Of a stretch of DNA of 5,259 nt, positions 4,039 through 5,259 are shown in pieces (within the stretch, counting starts at the first letter, position 1; every line of letters starts with the position of its first letter). A model generated the notes under the pieces. It was not told where the DNA came from, did no database searches, and saw nothing but the letters and a program-made list of their open reading frames with translations. The DNA comes from a bacterium (GTDB taxonomy: Bacteria > Patescibacteriota > JABMPQ01 > JAQVVF01): contig JAUWOX010000079.1 in assembly GCA_030611905.1 (NCBI GenBank), forward strand, positions 1-5,259. The letters run 5' to 3'. The position numbers and the translations under genes were made by a program.

Positions 4039-5078
4039 TTATAAAATTAACATGGCGTCGCCAAAAGAGTAGAAGCGGTATTTATTTTTAATGGCTTTTT
4101 GATAAGTTTTTTTTATTTGGGGAAGGTCTGAAAAGGCGGAGACGAGCATGAGAAGGGTAGATTTAGGGAGATGGAAATTAGTGATTATTGAATCGACGAA
4201 TTTGAATTTATAACCAGGGGTGATAAAGATTTGCGTTTCTTTGTTCCACTGTTTTATTGTTCCATTGTTGGCGGCAGATTCCAGGGTTCTGATTGTTGTT
4301 GTGCCGCAGGCAATGATGCGGTGGTCTTGTTTTTTGGCTTGGTTTAATTTTTGGGCAGTTTGTTTAGTAACAATGGCATATTCTGAATGGATGTGATGAT
4401 TTTTAATATTTTTAGTTTTAACTGGCTGGAATGTGCCGAGGCCGACATGTAAGGTAATATATTCAAATTTGACGCCTTTTTTTTTGAGTTTATTAATTAG
4501 GCGATTGGTGAAGTGGAGGCCGGCAGTCGGAGCGGCGGCAGAGCCTGGATATTTAGCAAAAGTTGTTTGATATTGTTTTGTTGTTTGATTGTTCCATTGT
4601 CTAATTGTTTTATTGTTGGGTGGTTTTATATATGGTGGAAGTGGGGTATGGCCGTGTTCTTGCAGGAATTGGTTAAATTTATTTTGGGGGATATTGAATT
4701 GAAGAATAGTTTTTTCTTGCTGGCGAGAGATGATTTTAGCATTAATTTTCGAAGTAAAATTTATAATGGTGTTTGGTTTGAGGCCGGGTCTGGTGAGGCA
4801 TTGCCAGTTATTATTTATTTTTTTTAATAATAAAACTTCGACTTTGCCACCGGTTGGTTTTTTCCATAAAGTCGAGCGGGTATGACTTTGGTATTATTAA
4901 GGACAATAACATCGCCAGGTTTTAAAAATTGATCAATTTGGTGAAATTTATGATGAGATATTTGATTGGTTTTTCTGTTTAAGACTAAAAGACGCGAGGT
5001 ATCGCGGGGGGAAGTTGGTTTTTGAGCTATAAGATTTTTAGGGAGATGATAATTGTAATCCTGGAGTTTATTAGACAT
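4039..5078 (-). CDS. queA: queA, tRNA ribosyltransferase-isomerase, with internal -1 frameshift
   Basis: QueA transfers and isomerises the ribosyl part of S-adenosylmethionine onto 7-aminomethyl-7-deazaguanine at position 34 of tRNA Asn, Asp, His and Tyr, giving epoxyqueuosine. Reading from ATG 5078, the first frame gives LNNTKVIPARLYGKN (60-74) and would stop at 4824 after 84 aa. Moving back one base at 4857-4863 restores the family sequence: PTGGKVEVLLL, then YPGSAAAPTAGLHF (177-190), HVGLGTFQPV (211-220), HSEY (231-234), GTTTIRTLES (259-268), TNFHLPKSTLLMLV (300-313) and the terminal FGDAM (339-343), stopping at TAA 4041-4039. The total is 346 aa, near the usual length of about 340-360. 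Apart from that site the frame is clean, so this is a recent mutation, a base-calling error or a programmed shift. Two octamer repeats lie inside. No Shine-Dalgarno site precedes the ATG, but an in-frame stop upstream excludes a much longer N-terminus. Confidence 0.92.
4241..4272 (-). repeat. Octanucleotide repeat in queA, copy 1
   Basis: On the + strand there are four 8-nt units: TTGTTCCA, CTGTTTTA, TTGTTCCA and TTGTTGGC. On the coding strand they encode about ANNGTIKQWNK (residues 270-280), between GTTTIRTLES and the IFITPGY motif, in a region I recall as variable in length in QueA. It shares its unit consensus with the array at 4573-4620. Confidence 0.7.
4573..4620 (-). repeat. Octanucleotide repeat in queA, copy 2
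   Basis: There are six contiguous 8-nt units with + strand consensus TTGTTNNA: TTGTTTTG, TTGTTTGA, TTGTTCCA, TTGTCTAA, TTGTTTTA and TTGTTGGG. The 48 nt keep the frame and encode 16 residues (154-169) containing TIRQWNN, just after the conserved PPYI. This segment appears about seven residues longer than in E. coli QueA as I recall it, consistent with an in-frame repeat insertion in a surface loop. Confidence 0.78.
4857..4863 (-). other. Slippery heptamer A AAA AAC at the queA frameshift
   Basis: On the - strand, in the starting frame, codons 72-74 are GGA AAA AAC, so the sequence A AAA AAC stands in the exact X XXY YYZ register for tandem -1 slippage. A slip of one base enters the frame encoding the rest of QueA. 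The starting frame otherwise stops at 4826-4824. I see no Shine-Dalgarno-like stimulator upstream and no strong stem or pseudoknot within 5-10 nt downstream, which weakens the programmed reading. A seventh A in the run would also restore the frame. Confidence 0.5.
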
Positions 5079-5084
5079 AAAAAA

Positions 5085-5165
5085 ATATTGAATATTAAGT
5101 ATTGAATATTATAGCAGAAGTTTTATAATCTACAAGTTTTATATTCAATATTGTTATTCAATATC
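5085..5165. repeat. Inverted TATTGAA heptamer repeats around the queA promoter
   Basis: The left arm holds TATTGAATATTA twice (5086-5097 and 5100-5111), 14 nt apart, that is two heptamer periods. The right arm holds the reverse orientation, ATATTCAATAT (5141-5151) and ATTCAATAT (5156-5164). An 11-bp perfect inverted match joins 5085-5095 and 5141-5151. The queA -10 lies at the end of the left arm, and the stop codon of the upstream gene lies in the right arm. It looks like a small AT-rich inverted repeat filling the intergenic gap. Confidence 0.6.
5108..5135 (-). promoter_or_regulatory. Promoter of queA (extended -10)
   Basis: On the - strand a perfect TATAAT (5113-5108) is preceded by TGC, an extended -10. 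A weak -35, TTGTAG (5135-5130, 3 of 6), lies 16 nt further upstream. Transcription would start near 5101, leaving a leader of about 22 nt that is almost all A and T and has no Shine-Dalgarno site before the ATG at 5078. Confidence 0.65.
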
Positions 5166-5259
5166 TTTGTTTTCTTTTTGGTCTTCTTGTTTTTTGTAAA
5201 TAATTCTATTTTGTAAATCCGTTATTGTTTTTTTAGTTTGTTCAGGATGAGGCGAGTCT
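5154..5259 (-). CDS. C-terminal end of an unidentified protein (5' partial)
   Basis: On the - strand one frame is open from the window edge (first full codon at 5258) to TAA at 5156-5154, giving 34 residues rich in Lys, Gln, Asp and Glu (PEQTKKTITDLQNRI, then KKQEDQKENKDIE). This looks like the hydrophilic, probably helical tail of a gene upstream of queA on the same strand. The last residues and stop lie in the AT-rich repeat. The other - frames stop earlier (5222 and near 5242), so a gene ending there cannot be excluded. No family is recognisable, and the separate queA promoter suggests the two are not strictly one operon. Confidence 0.45.
   Translation of the reverse strand, partial: DSPHPEQTKKTITDLQNRIIYKKQEDQKENKDIE

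Noticed and set aside
4513..4827. A 104-codon open frame on the + strand with hydrophobic stretches.
   Set aside because: It lies antisense to conserved QueA motifs such as YPGSAAAPTAGLHF and has no Shine-Dalgarno site or promoter; its hydrophobicity follows from the T-rich octamers.
5079..5135. A preQ1-type riboswitch upstream of queA.
   Set aside because: The predicted leader is only about 22 nt of nearly pure A and T, too short for the known preQ1 aptamers, and no matching stem-loop was seen.

Overview
The window is an AT-rich bacterial segment. By hand count, lines sampled in the flanking genes are about 28-42% G+C, while one gene in the middle is about 52%. The ligase and queA sequences, the many 7- and 8-nt repeats and the compact layout resemble uncultured Candidate Phyla Radiation (Patescibacteria, Parcubacteria-like) genomes. 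That placement is recalled family knowledge plus inference, and no marker gene here proves it. Complete genes stop with TAA, TGA or TAG, so the standard code fits.

Layout. (1) 1-1040, + strand: the 3' part of an O-antigen ligase-like (Wzy_C) membrane protein that enters from outside the window. Its C-terminal tail is built from heptanucleotide repeats and a hairpin. (2) 1110-2105, - strand: a 331-aa protein with two cyclic-nucleotide-binding-type domains, convergent with the ligase and closed by its own terminator. (3) 2234-3019, - strand: a 261-aa Nudix-like protein with an unusual Nudix box, its own strong promoter and its own terminator. (4) 3020-3292: a divergent promoter region. A near-perfect 19-bp-arm palindrome lies between the - promoter of the Nudix gene and the + promoter of the next gene. 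(5) 3293-3907, + strand: an unrecognised 204-aa protein in G+C-rich sequence, with promoter, leader hairpin, Shine-Dalgarno site and a strong intrinsic terminator. (6) 4039-5078, - strand: queA, the penultimate queuosine-synthesis enzyme, complete from start to final motif but interrupted by a -1 frameshift at codons 73-74. (7) 5154-5259, - strand: the probable end of another gene, unidentified.

How it fits together. The three central genes each look like a separate transcription unit, and each has a small hairpin just before a good Shine-Dalgarno site. queA differs: it has an extended -10 promoter, a leader of only about 22 nt and no Shine-Dalgarno site. No metabolic link between the genes is evident. 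The observation most worth checking is the queA frameshift. It falls exactly on A AAA AAC, a classic -1 slippery heptamer whose last codon (Asn) is read by a tRNA that QueA itself helps modify. A one-base homopolymer error is the simpler explanation and must be excluded first. The second is the divergent promoter region with its long palindrome beside the G+C-rich orphan gene.
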